Origin: Opitutaceae bacterium
GTDB lineage: Bacteria; Verrucomicrobiota; Verrucomicrobiia; Opitutales; Opitutaceae
DNA length: 17,633 bases
NCBI GenBank assembly: GCA_025352845.1
Contig: JANXSC010000569.1
Coordinates: 1 to 17,633, forward strand
Direction of reading: 5' to 3'
This document shows positions 1 to 7,318 of the stretch, in pieces. A program made the position numbers and the translations under genes. Each line of letters opens with the position of its first letter. Positions within the stretch are counted from its first letter, which is position 1. The notes beneath the pieces were generated by a model. The model had not been told where the DNA came from. It saw nothing but the letters and a program-made list of their open reading frames with translations, and did no database searches.

Positions 1-1
1 G

Positions 2-1318
2 CGCCTCGGCTACCGCGCCGCGCTCGCCGGCGACAACAACTACCTCCAGCAGAGCCCCACCGACAACACCGACGCCGACCGCACCGTCCGCGCCGCGTTC
101 GTCGAGTTGTCGGTGCCGCTCTTCGGCCCGCGCAACGCCCAGCCCGGTGCCCGCTCGCTCGAGCTCACGTTCGCCGCGCGCTATGAGAACTACAGCGACT
201 TCGGCTCCACCACGAAACCCAAGGTCGGCCTCGCGTGGCGCCCGGCGGCGGCGCTGATGACGCGCGCTTCTTTCAACAAGGGCTTCCGCGCGCCCAACCT
301 TGCCTCGCTCTTTTCCGGCAACGTCACGCGCGCGTTCCAAAACGCCGTGGACAGCTTCCGCTTCCCCGTCACCGCCCTGATCGACGACGGCACCGGCGGC
401 CGCCGCCGCGGCATCCGCGCCGGCAACCGCAACCTCAAGCCCGAGAATGCCGAGACGCGCACCGCCGGCCTCGTCGTCGATGTGCCCGGCGTGAAGGGCC
501 TCTCCGTCAGCGCCGACTGGTGGAAGATCAAGCAGAGCGACTCCATCGCGCTCGTCGCCGGCACGCTCACGCTAATCGACGACGGCACCCGCCTCATCGC
601 CGAGAACGCCCGCCAGATCGCCGCTGGCCGCGCGATCGCGCAAATCGATCTTTCGACGGCGGGCAATGCCCTCGTCGTGCGCAATCCCGTGTCGCAGGCC
701 GACCGCGACGCCTTCGCCGCCTACAACGCCACGCGCCCCGCCGCGCAGCAACGCGCGCCCGTCGGCACGCTGCTGGTGATCAACGAACCCTACATCAACG
801 CCTCCGGCCGCGAGCTCGAGGGCATCGACTTTTCCGTCGCCTACCGCCTGCCGAAACTGGAGGCCGGGCAGTTCAACGTCTCCCTCGCCGCGAGCTGGCT
901 CGGGAAAAACGATTTCAAGCAGGACGCCGCCACGCCGCTCGTCAACCAGCGCTGGCTCGACGGCCGCGCGAAATGGAAGGGCAACGCCACGGTGCAATGG
1001 CAGCGCGACATGTGGAGCGGCGGCCTCTTCGCCAGCTACCTCGGCGACTATCGCGACGGCGCGCTCCGCACCACCGCGATCACCGCGAGCTATCTCTCCA
1101 GCGACGGCTACTACATCGTGCGCGACAACCTCACGCTCAACGCCAACCTCGCGCGCCGTTTCAAGACCGGCCTCCTCCGCGGCACGACGGTGCGCGTCGG
1201 CGTGAACAACCTCTTCGACCGCGAGCCGCCCTTCGCGCCCGACAACACCGGCACCTCGCTCGGCAGCTACGATCCGCGCGGCCGGGCCTACTACGTGGAA
1301 GTGTCGCGGAAATTCTGA
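2..1318 (+). CDS. TonB-dependent receptor, C-terminal beta-barrel part (5' end outside window)
   Basis: This is the 3' part of an outer-membrane TonB-dependent receptor. The frame is open from the first full codon at position 2 to the TGA at 1316-1318, giving 438 visible residues. The N-terminal signal, TonB box and plug lie upstream of the window. Barrel signatures seen are ARYENYSDFG, the RASFNKGFRAPNLASLF strand typical of these receptors, NLKPENAETRTAGLVVD, and a late VRVGVNNLFDREPPF segment. The protein ends in VEVSRKF; a C-terminal aromatic residue is the usual recognition signal for barrel insertion by the BAM complex. It is clearly paralogous to the next gene, which has ARYENYSDFGTTLRPKAGL at the matching place, so the two are probably a tandem duplication. 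The role is energised import of a bulky nutrient; the ligand cannot be read from the sequence. Confidence 0.93.
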   Translation, partial: RLGYRAALAGDNNYLQQSPTDNTDADRTVRAAFVELSVPLFGPRNAQPGARSLELTFAARYENYSDFGSTTKPKVGLAWRPAAALMTRASFNKGFRAPNLASLFSGNVTRAFQNAVDSFRFPVTALIDDGTGGRRRGIRAGNRNLKPENAETRTAGLVVDVPGVKGLSVSADWWKIKQSDSIALVAGTLTLIDDGTRLIAENARQIAAGRAIAQIDLSTAGNALVVRNPVSQADRDAFAAYNATRPAAQQRAPVGTLLVINEPYINASGRELEGIDFSVAYRLPKLEAGQFNVSLAASWLGKNDFKQDAATPLVNQRWLDGRAKWKGNATVQWQRDMWSGGLFASYLGDYRDGALRTTAITASYLSSDGYYIVRDNLTLNANLARRFKTGLLRGTTVRVGVNNLFDREPPFAPDNTGTSLGSYDPRGRAYYVEVSRKF

Positions 1319-1336
1319 GACGGCGGGGACCCCGCA

Positions 1337-1364
1337 GTCGTGGACGAAGCGTCCCGCCTCGTGG
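1337..1364. repeat. Inverted repeat, left copy (partner at 1598-1625)
   Basis: The 28-nt copy starting GTCGTGGACGAAGCG is the reverse complement of 1598-1625 with two mismatches. It lies 18 nt after the stop codon of the upstream receptor gene. Each copy also has its own small stem (CGAAGC/GCCTCG here, with one G-T pair). Confidence 0.85.
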
Positions 1365-1597
1365 CCGTTGGCTGTTTGCCCTCGGGCGCTTCTCAGGTTT
1401 TTTTCCGGTGTAGGGCCGCCGCTTGTCGGCAGGCCGTTGCGGTGGTCGCGTTCGCCGCGTGACGGCCCGGCGACGGGCGCCGGCCCTTGGCCCGGAACAG
1501 AGTTGCACGAAACTGGGATGCGCCCGTTGCCGTCGCTTTGCCACATTTCTGTTTGAGCTTTCCCGCTGTTCCCGGCCAGATGTCACCTTCGCAAAAC

Positions 1598-1625
1598 CCA
1601 CGAGGCGGGAAGCCTCGTCCACGAC
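1598..1625. repeat. Inverted repeat, right copy (partner at 1337-1364)
   Basis: This is the 28-nt partner of 1337-1364. It contains its own 6-bp hairpin, CGAGGC-GGGAA-GCCTCG, and ends 19 nt before the receptor start codon at 1645. It may be a REP-like palindromic unit present in two opposite orientations, or the base of a large fold of the leader RNA. Confidence 0.85.
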
Positions 1626-1644
1626 AGCCGACCCCCGACCTACC

Positions 1645-4600
1645 ATGAAACGCTGCTCCTCATTGCTCGTCATCCGCGTCGCACTCGTTTCGACGTTCGC
1701 TCTCGCCACCGACTTCCGCCTCCTCGCGCAAGCCGCCCCGGCCGCCTCCACCTCTTCCGTGATCGCTTCCACCAAGAAAGAGGACTCGGTCAAGCTGGAG
1801 GCCTTCACCGTCACCGGCTCCAATATCAAACGCCTCGACTACGAACAGGTGCTGCCGGTGACCGTGTTCAGCATGGATTTGATCGAGGCCCGCAACGCGC
1901 TCACGCCGGTCGAGCTGCTCACGGCACTGCCGCAGATCACCAACGTCCCGCTCAACGAGTCGGCGAACGGCGGCGCGAATTCCCGCGGCGACAATGCGAA
2001 CGTAAATCTCCGCGGCATCGGCGCGGGCAACACGCTCGTGCTCCTCAACGGCCGCCGCGTTGCCCCGCACCCGGTCACTTCCAACGACGGCGGCGTGCCG
2101 GCGTTTTACGCCAACGTGAACCAGCTCCCGACGCAGGGCATCGAGCGCATCGACGTGCTCCGCGATGGCGCCTCGTCCATCTACGGCTCGGACGCCGTGG
2201 CCGGCGTGATTAATTATCTCACGCGCCGCGATTTTCGCGGCACGGATCTGCGCACGCGGTTCGCGCAGCCCGAGCACGGCAACGGCGGCAGCGTTCAGGC
2301 CACGCTCACCACCGGCCGCGATCTCGCGGGAGGCAAGGTCCGCTGGCTCTCGACGTTCGATCACTTTCAGCGCAGGGCGATTCCGTTCAGCGCGCGCTCG
2401 TTCACGCGCAGCGCCAACCACACGGCTGCGGCCCCCGCGCCGTTCAACACCCTCGGTGGCTCCTTCGACGCTCGCTCGGCGGTGAGCATCTACCCGGCCT
2501 TCCGCATCGGCTCCGCGACGACGGCAAATTTTTTCCGCCCCGTAAACGGCGCACTCGCGTTCACCACGGTCGCGCCCACCCTCAACGTCGCGACGCGCGC
2601 CGCCAGCCCCGAGTCCTTCACCAACCTCAACCAATATCAGACCGTCGGCCAGAGTAAGTCCGACCGCCAAAATTGGTTCAACGGCGTCGAGGTCGATCTC
2701 AACGATCGCATCACCGCGTTCGCGGATTTTTCGTTCTACCACTCCAACGCCTTTCTCCTGCGCCAGCCCATCCAGCACAACGCTCCCGGTTCCGATCAGT
2801 TCGCGCCGATCAGCGTCGACAATCCGTTCAACCCGTATGGCTCGCGGTTCTACAGCAATACGGGCGCGCCCAACGCCGATGGCACGCCGCGCCTCACCGG
2901 CACGCCGCAAGGTCTCACGCTCGTCTCGGTGCTCCTCGCCGATCTCGGTGCCGAAAACATCGAGGTTCACTCCGGCGTCTACCGCGGCGTCGCCGGCTTG
3001 CGCGGCAAACTCGCGCGCGACTGGTCGTGGGAAGCCGCCGCGCTCTACACGCGCGCCTACACTGCCGACATCTCGAACAACGCTGGCCGCGAATCGCTTT
3101 TCCAACAGGCGCTGATGCGCACAAACACCACCGCGTTTAATCCGTTCGGCTATACGTTCAAGGTCGTCGGCGGTGCCGTCGTCCCGGATCAGTCCTACGT
3201 GAATCCGCGCTCGGTGCTCGACACGTTTTCGCAGATTTGGCGGCACGATGGTTTCAGCGCGACGACGAGTGTCGACGCGCGCGCGTCGGGTCCGCTGTTC
3301 CGCGTGCTCGGTCGGACGGTCGCGCTCGCGACCGGCGGCGAATACCGGCACGAGCAATACCTCGACACCCGCCCCGCCTACGTCGGCAGCAACCCGCCCG
3401 GCGTCGGCCTCGCGACCAACGACAACGACTACCTCGTCGCCTCCTACGCGCCCAATTCCACCGGTAACCGCGTCGTTTACAGCGCCTACGCCGAGACCGT
3501 CGTCCCGGTCTTCGCGCCGCAGCACCAGATCCCGTTACTCCATTCGCTCGAGCTTTCGGGCTCCGCGCGCTACGAAAACTACAGCGACTTCGGCACCACG
3601 CTGCGCCCCAAGGCCGGCCTCAACTGGAAGCCGTCGAGCGGCGTGATGGTGCGCGCTTCGTTCAACGAGGGTTTCACCGCGCCGAACCTGCCCACGCTCT
3701 ACGCGCCCACGCGCTTCATCGTCGATAGCGCGCCCGGCGCGACCGACATCTACCGCAACCAAACCGTCGGCAACGCCACCTACATCATGAAGCGGTTCTC
3801 CAGCGGCAACCTCGCGATCAAGCCCACCACTTCGATCGGCAAGAGCGCCGGCCTCGTGGTCAAAGTCCCGAAGGTCAAGGGCCTCGCGATCACCGCCGAC
3901 TACTGGCAAATCGATCAGTCCAACATCATCGGCAGCTACTCCGACACGCAGCTCTTCAACAGCGACACCGCCAAGCTCAACGCCTACACGCAGGCCCAGC
4001 TCGCCGCCGGAAAAACGATCAGCCAGATCGATGTTGGCTCCGGCACGGCTGTCTACAAGGGCGAGCCTGGCATTACGCGCGTCGCGCCGACCGCCGCCGA
4101 CATCGCGGCCTTCGCCACCTACAACACCGGCAAGCCCACCGCGCAACAGGCCGCCACCGTCGGCCTCATCGAGTCGCGCAACATCGTGTTTCAAAATCTC
4201 GCCAAGGGCTACGCGAGCGGGGTCGACCTGAGCGCGAGCTATCAGTTACCCGTGCTCCCCGTCGGCAAATTTTCACTCTCTACCGACTGGTCCTACGCGA
4301 TCCGCAGCTACCAGCTCCGCGACAACCCCGGCGCCGCGCCGTCGTTCATCGAGCGCATGAATGTCGACGGCACCACGCGCTGGCGCGGCAACGCCTCGGT
4401 CAACTGGCGCAAGGGCGAGTGGAGCGCCGGCGTGAGCGGCTACTACATCGGGCGCTATGCCGATACCGCGACGACCACGGCGGCGAACTACGCCACGTTT
4501 GGCGAGCCCACCTACATTTCGAAGCAGTTCGACAGCGGCACCTATCTCTACCGCTACGTCGTGCATGATGTTGTGACGTTCAACGCGTTTCTCGGCCGCC

Positions 4601-4776
4601 GTTTCGGCCCCGACTCGGCGAAGTGGCTGCGCGGCTCTGGCGTGCGCGTCAGTGTGGTGAACCTCACTGACCGTGAGCCGCCGCTCACGTCGGGCGCGTT
4701 TGGCTTCTCGTCGTCCGTCCACGGTTCGCTGCTCGCCGGGCGCACGTGGTCGCTCGAACTCACGCGGCAGTTCTGA
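1645..4776 (+). CDS. TonB-dependent receptor, complete
   Basis: A complete outer-membrane TonB-dependent receptor of 1043 residues. The ATG at 1645 is chosen because it opens a clear signal peptide: MKRC, a hydrophobic stretch to about residue 22, and likely cleavage after LLAQA near residue 30. A TonB-box-like VKLEAFTVTGS lies at residues 49-59. The plug follows, with NLRGIGAGNTLVLLNGRRV at 121-139 and IDVLRDGASSIYGSDAVAG at 169-187. The rest is a 22-strand-type barrel ending in LELTRQF with a terminal Phe, as BAM recognition requires. No Shine-Dalgarno sequence precedes the start. There is no carboxypeptidase-like N-terminal domain and no neighbouring SusD-like gene, so it is not a classical SusC. 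The amidohydrolase 25 nt downstream is probably co-transcribed, which suggests an amide- or peptide-like ligand, but this is inference. Confidence 0.96.
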   Translation: MKRCSSLLVIRVALVSTFALATDFRLLAQAAPAASTSSVIASTKKEDSVKLEAFTVTGSNIKRLDYEQVLPVTVFSMDLIEARNALTPVELLTALPQITNVPLNESANGGANSRGDNANVNLRGIGAGNTLVLLNGRRVAPHPVTSNDGGVPAFYANVNQLPTQGIERIDVLRDGASSIYGSDAVAGVINYLTRRDFRGTDLRTRFAQPEHGNGGSVQATLTTGRDLAGGKVRWLSTFDHFQRRAIPFSARSFTRSANHTAAAPAPFNTLGGSFDARSAVSIYPAFRIGSATTANFFRPVNGALAFTTVAPTLNVATRAASPESFTNLNQYQTVGQSKSDRQNWFNGVEVDLNDRITAFADFSFYHSNAFLLRQPIQHNAPGSDQFAPISVDNPFNPYGSRFYSNTGAPNADGTPRLTGTPQGLTLVSVLLADLGAENIEVHSGVYRGVAGLRGKLARDWSWEAAALYTRAYTADISNNAGRESLFQQALMRTNTTAFNPFGYTFKVVGGAVVPDQSYVNPRSVLDTFSQIWRHDGFSATTSVDARASGPLFRVLGRTVALATGGEYRHEQYLDTRPAYVGSNPPGVGLATNDNDYLVASYAPNSTGNRVVYSAYAETVVPVFAPQHQIPLLHSLELSGSARYENYSDFGTTLRPKAGLNWKPSSGVMVRASFNEGFTAPNLPTLYAPTRFIVDSAPGATDIYRNQTVGNATYIMKRFSSGNLAIKPTTSIGKSAGLVVKVPKVKGLAITADYWQIDQSNIIGSYSDTQLFNSDTAKLNAYTQAQLAAGKTISQIDVGSGTAVYKGEPGITRVAPTAADIAAFATYNTGKPTAQQAATVGLIESRNIVFQNLAKGYASGVDLSASYQLPVLPVGKFSLSTDWSYAIRSYQLRDNPGAAPSFIERMNVDGTTRWRGNASVNWRKGEWSAGVSGYYIGRYADTATTTAANYATFGEPTYISKQFDSGTYLYRYVVHDVVTFNAFLGRRFGPDSAKWLRGSGVRVSVVNLTDREPPLTSGAFGFSSSVHGSLLAGRTWSLELTRQF

Positions 4777-4801
4777 AGTTCGCGCGCCTTTTTATTTTCA
4801 A

Positions 4802-6226
4802 ATGAAACGTCTGCTCTTCCTTCTCTCCGCGCTGCCGCTCTGCGCGCAGACCACGAAACCCGACGTGCTCGCCCGCGTCGACGCCACGAAGGCCGCCTAT
4901 GAGGACATCGCGATGAAGATCTGGAATTTTGCCGAGGTGGGATTCCACGAGACGCAAAGCTCGGCGCTGTTGCAGGCGAAGTTGAAGCAGGAGGGCTTCG
5001 CCGTCGAGGCGGGCGTCGCGGGAATGCCCACAGCTTTCGTCGCGACCTATGGCAGCGGTGCGCCGGTGATCGGCGTGCTGGCGGAGTTCGATGCGCTACC
5101 GGGCGTATCGCAGGAAGCCGTGCCGGAAAAAAAGGAGCGCGCGGGCGCGACCGCCGGCCACGCGTGCGGCCACCACTTGTTTGGCACCGCCTCGATTCAG
5201 TCGGCGATCGCCGTGAAGGAATGGATGCAGGCCACGCGGCAGAAGGGCACGCTGCGCGTTTACGGCACCCCGGCGGAGGAGGGCGGTTCGGGCAAAGTTT
5301 ACATGGTGCGCGCGGGATTGTTTAAGGACGTCGACGTCGTGCTCCACTGGCACGCCGGCGATCGCAACCAGATCACGATGGCGTCGTCGCTTGCGAACAA
5401 GTCGGGGAAGTTTCGTTTCTACGGCGTGGCGTCGCATGCCGCCGGCTCGCCCGAGCGCGGTCGCAGTGCGCTGCACGCCGTCGAGGCGATGAGCCACATG
5501 GTCAATATGCTGCGCGAGCACGTGCCGGACACCACGCGCATGCACTACGTCATCACGCGCGGTGGCGAGGCCCCGAATGTCGTGCCGGCGTTTGCCGAGG
5601 TCTATCTCTATGTGCGCAGCCCGAGCCGCGACATCGTCAACGAGGTCTGGGAACGGGTGGTGAATGCGGCGAACGGCGCCGCGCTCGGCACCGGCACGAC
5701 GATGAAGGTGGAAATCACCGGCGGCGTTCACGAGCTGCTGATCAACGACACCCTCGGCCGGCTCATGCACGAGAACCTGACCGCGGTGGGCGGGGTCACC
5801 TACACGCCCGAGGAGCGCGACTTCGCGCTGAAGATTGGCCGCACGGTGTTCGGCAAGGCGCCCGCGCCCGAGGTTGCGGCGCTCATCGTGCCTTTTGTCC
5901 CCGGCGAACGACGTGAAGGCGGCGGCGGCTCGACCGATGTGGGCGACGTGAGCTGGGTGGTGCCGACCGTCGGCCTGCGCGCCGCCACGTGGGCGCCGGG
6001 CACGCCGTCGCACAGCTGGCAGGCCGTCGCCTGCGGCGGCACCACGATGGGGCTCAAGGGCATGAACGTCGCCGCCAAGACCCTCGCCGCCACCCTGCTC
6101 GATGTGTTCACAAAACCCGACGTGATCGTGAAGGCGAAGGCCGAGTTGCTTCAAAAACGCGGCGCGGATTTCAAGTATTCCGCGCTCCTCGGCGATCGGC
6201 CGCCCGCGTTGAATTATCGGGATTGA
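4802..6226 (+). CDS. Secreted M20-family amidohydrolase, AbgB-like
   Basis: A metal-dependent amidohydrolase of the M20D/aminobenzoyl-glutamate utilisation B group, 474 residues. The ATG at 4802 gives a short signal peptide (MKRLLFLLSALPLCAQ, cleavage near residue 15 or 16), so the enzyme should act in the periplasm. It does not fit a lipobox, because Leu precedes the Cys. Metal-site motifs are visible: EFDALPG at 95-101, GHACGHH at 119-125, GTPAEEGGSGK at 155-165 with the general-base Glu pair, HWHAGD at 182-187, and STDVGDVSW at 377-385, with a late His at 404. E. coli AbgB with AbgA cleaves p-aminobenzoyl-glutamate. No AbgA or AbgT gene is adjacent here, so the substrate may be another N-acyl amino acid or dipeptide. 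The start lies 25 nt after the receptor stop, with no Shine-Dalgarno sequence. The coupling to a receptor suggests import followed by hydrolysis. Confidence 0.9.
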   Translation: MKRLLFLLSALPLCAQTTKPDVLARVDATKAAYEDIAMKIWNFAEVGFHETQSSALLQAKLKQEGFAVEAGVAGMPTAFVATYGSGAPVIGVLAEFDALPGVSQEAVPEKKERAGATAGHACGHHLFGTASIQSAIAVKEWMQATRQKGTLRVYGTPAEEGGSGKVYMVRAGLFKDVDVVLHWHAGDRNQITMASSLANKSGKFRFYGVASHAAGSPERGRSALHAVEAMSHMVNMLREHVPDTTRMHYVITRGGEAPNVVPAFAEVYLYVRSPSRDIVNEVWERVVNAANGAALGTGTTMKVEITGGVHELLINDTLGRLMHENLTAVGGVTYTPEERDFALKIGRTVFGKAPAPEVAALIVPFVPGERREGGGGSTDVGDVSWVVPTVGLRAATWAPGTPSHSWQAVACGGTTMGLKGMNVAAKTLAATLLDVFTKPDVIVKAKAELLQKRGADFKYSALLGDRPPALNYRD

Positions 6227-6274
6227 GGGTCAGCACGCGTCCTAGTTTCTTGCTGGCATCGTATGCCACGCCGT

Positions 6275-6297
6275 AGCACGGGCCGCCTGCCCGTGCT
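6275..6297. repeat. Short perfect palindrome (hairpin 1 of a pair)
   Basis: AGCACGGGC at 6275-6283 pairs perfectly with GCCCGTGCT at 6289-6297 around the loop CGCCT. A second hairpin follows 11 nt later. No T-run follows, so it is not a typical intrinsic terminator. The paired layout resembles REP/BIME elements. Confidence 0.8.
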
Positions 6298-6308
6298 GGT
6301 CCGGAAAA

Positions 6309-6327
6309 CGCGGTCAGGCTGACCGCG
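6309..6327. repeat. Short perfect palindrome (hairpin 2 of a pair)
   Basis: CGCGGTCA at 6309-6316 pairs with TGACCGCG at 6320-6327 around a 3-nt loop. TAGC before the first hairpin (6274-6277) and GCTA after this one (6327-6330) are complementary and bracket the two-hairpin unit. It lies between the amidohydrolase and rpmI. Confidence 0.8.
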
Positions 6328-6440
6328 CTAGGTCGATATCGGCGAATGCACCGAAGCCCCGGGTTTCGCCCGCACCACGGGAAAATTCGGACAAAAGCCT
6401 TGCCAAGGGGAGGGTGCGTCTCTGTTTTCGACCGCTCTCC

Positions 6441-6635
6441 ATGCAAAAGACAAAGAAGTCCATTGCCAAGCGGTTCAAACTCTCCGGCACGGGCAAGCTC
6501 ATCCGTCGGACGCCTGGTTTTCGTCATCTGTTGGGAGCGAAAAGCACGAAGCAAAAGCGCCGTGCCTCTCGCGACAAACTGGTGGCTGAAGGCCATGCCA
6601 AACCGCTCAAGCGCGGCCTGCCGTTCGGTCTCTAA
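6441..6635 (+). CDS. rpmI: 50S ribosomal protein bL35
   Basis: bL35 of the large ribosomal subunit, 64 residues, the normal family length. The ATG at 6441 is chosen because MQKTKKSIAKRFKLSGTGK matches the conserved N-terminus (family pattern KTKKaAAKRFkvTGtGK). It is followed by HLLGAKSTKQKRR and the C-terminal LKRGLPFGL, which are also typical. An upstream in-frame ATG at 6414 would add nine unrelated residues. The gene is followed 96 nt later by rplT, the usual pair. infC, which commonly precedes rpmI in bacteria, is absent; an amidohydrolase lies upstream instead. No Shine-Dalgarno sequence is visible before the start (CGACCGCTCTCC). In Firmicutes and enterobacteria this operon is autoregulated through the leader RNA by bL20 or IF3, but no such structure could be recognised here. 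Confidence 0.96.
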   Translation: MQKTKKSIAKRFKLSGTGKLIRRTPGFRHLLGAKSTKQKRRASRDKLVAEGHAKPLKRGLPFGL

Positions 6636-6715
6636 TCCGTTGGCGACCGACCGCGCATCAACCCAAACTTCGTCTGGCGGGTGAACTAAGCCGACCTGCC
6701 GACGACTAACCTACC

Positions 6716-6721
6716 AAAGGA
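6716..6721 (+). promoter_or_regulatory. Ribosome binding site of rplT
   Basis: AAAGGA lies 10 nt before the ATG at 6732. It is the only clear Shine-Dalgarno-like sequence before any gene start in this window, and it sits in an A/T-rich stretch (AATAAACTAAC) unlike its surroundings. Confidence 0.65.
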
Positions 6722-6731
6722 ATAAACTAAC

Positions 6732-7130
6732 ATGGCTCGTGCAACAAACTCACCCGCGTCGCGCAAGCGCCGCAAGAAGGTGCTGAAATACGCCAAGGGC
6801 TATTTCGGCAACAAATCGAAGCTCTTTCGCTATGCGAAGGAAGCCGTCCAACACGCGTGGCAATACGCCTACGCCGCCCGCCGGAAAAAGAAGGGCGACC
6901 GCCGCTCCCTCTGGATCGTGCGCCTCAACGCCGCCTGCCGCAACGCCGGCATCACCTACAGCCGCTTCATCGAGGGCCTCGCCGCCGCGAAGATCGAACT
7001 CGACCGCAAGGTCCTGAGCGACCTCGCGATTCACGACGAAGTCGCCTTTAACGGCCTGATCAAACAGGCGCGTCACGCGTTGGCCGAGAAGGCCGAGGCG
7101 TTGAAGACCGCCGCGACGAACAAGGCCTGA
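6732..7130 (+). CDS. rplT: 50S ribosomal protein bL20
   Basis: bL20, an early-assembling large-subunit protein that binds 23S rRNA, 132 residues. Conserved features are the basic N-terminus MARATNSPASRKRRKKVLK, AKGYFGNKSKLFRYAKEAV, YAYAARRKKKGDRRSLWI, RLNAACRNAGITYSRFIEGL, ELDRKVLSDLAIHD and a final helix. It is about 14 residues longer than the usual 117-119, because of an Ala/Lys-rich C-terminal tail (EKAEALKTAATNKA). It lies 96 nt after rpmI and is followed by a strong intrinsic terminator, so rpmI-rplT appear to form their own transcription unit. It has a recognisable Shine-Dalgarno sequence, unlike its neighbours. Confidence 0.97.
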   Translation: MARATNSPASRKRRKKVLKYAKGYFGNKSKLFRYAKEAVQHAWQYAYAARRKKKGDRRSLWIVRLNAACRNAGITYSRFIEGLAAAKIELDRKVLSDLAIHDEVAFNGLIKQARHALAEKAEALKTAATNKA

Positions 7131-7173
7131 CCATCACGCGGGCCGGACCGGCTCGCTCTCTGGTCGTTTTTCA

Positions 7174-7213
7174 GAGGACGGGCCTCAGTCGAGGCCCGTC
7201 CTCTTTTATTTTT
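7174..7213 (+). terminator. Rho-independent terminator after rplT
   Basis: GAGGACGGGCCTC at 7174-7186 pairs perfectly over 13 bp with GAGGCCCGTCCTC at 7191-7203 around an AGTC loop. A flanking A-T pair is available, and TTTTATTTTT follows (7204-7213). This is a textbook terminator 43 nt after the rplT stop. Because pheS lies just downstream, it could also act as an attenuator, but no leader peptide with Phe codons is visible. Confidence 0.92.
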
Positions 7214-7215
7214 GG

Positions 7216-7298
7216 AACCACGAATGGACACGAATTCACACGAATGAAATCGACTGTTCCCGAGAATTCTTCGTGTCCATTCGTGTCCATTCGTGGTT
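7216..7298. repeat. Mirrored CACGAAT element 1 (rplT-pheS gap)
   Basis: The left arm 7216-7244 (AACCACGAATGGACACGAAT...) and right arm 7270-7298 are 29-nt inverted copies with two mismatches and a 25-nt centre. Each arm is three consecutive 10-bp units of the type CACGAATGGA. The element starts 2 nt after the terminator T-run and ends 20 nt before the pheS start, so it fills that gap. Confidence 0.9.
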
Positions 7299-7318
7299 AG
7301 CCTTTTCCTCTTCGCTCG

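Larger units (their letters stand above)
1319..1644. other. 326-bp spacer between the two receptor genes
   Basis: No gene is evident here. The downstream receptor frame stays open back to a GTG at 1423, but that stretch is rich in Arg, Ala and Cys with no family resemblance, and a good signal peptide starts only at 1645. The spacer carries a distant 28-bp inverted repeat (listed separately) and GC-rich self-complementary patches near 1322-1334 and 1409-1435. I see no convincing -35/-10 pair, no cobalamin-riboswitch-like box, and no hairpin followed by a T-run that would end the first receptor transcript. Confidence 0.6.

Noticed and set aside
1423..1644. N-terminal extension of the second receptor from an upstream GTG
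   Set aside because: The added residues are Arg/Ala/Cys-rich without family likeness, run through a repeat, and would bury the signal peptide that starts at 1645.
1319..1644. Riboswitch upstream of the second receptor
   Set aside because: No B12-box-like or other recognisable aptamer core was found; the only clear structure is the 28-bp inverted repeat.
7174..7318. Phe-dependent attenuator in front of pheS
   Set aside because: The terminator is strong, but there is no short leader frame with clustered Phe codons and no T-box-like sequence; it is better read as the end of rpmI-rplT.
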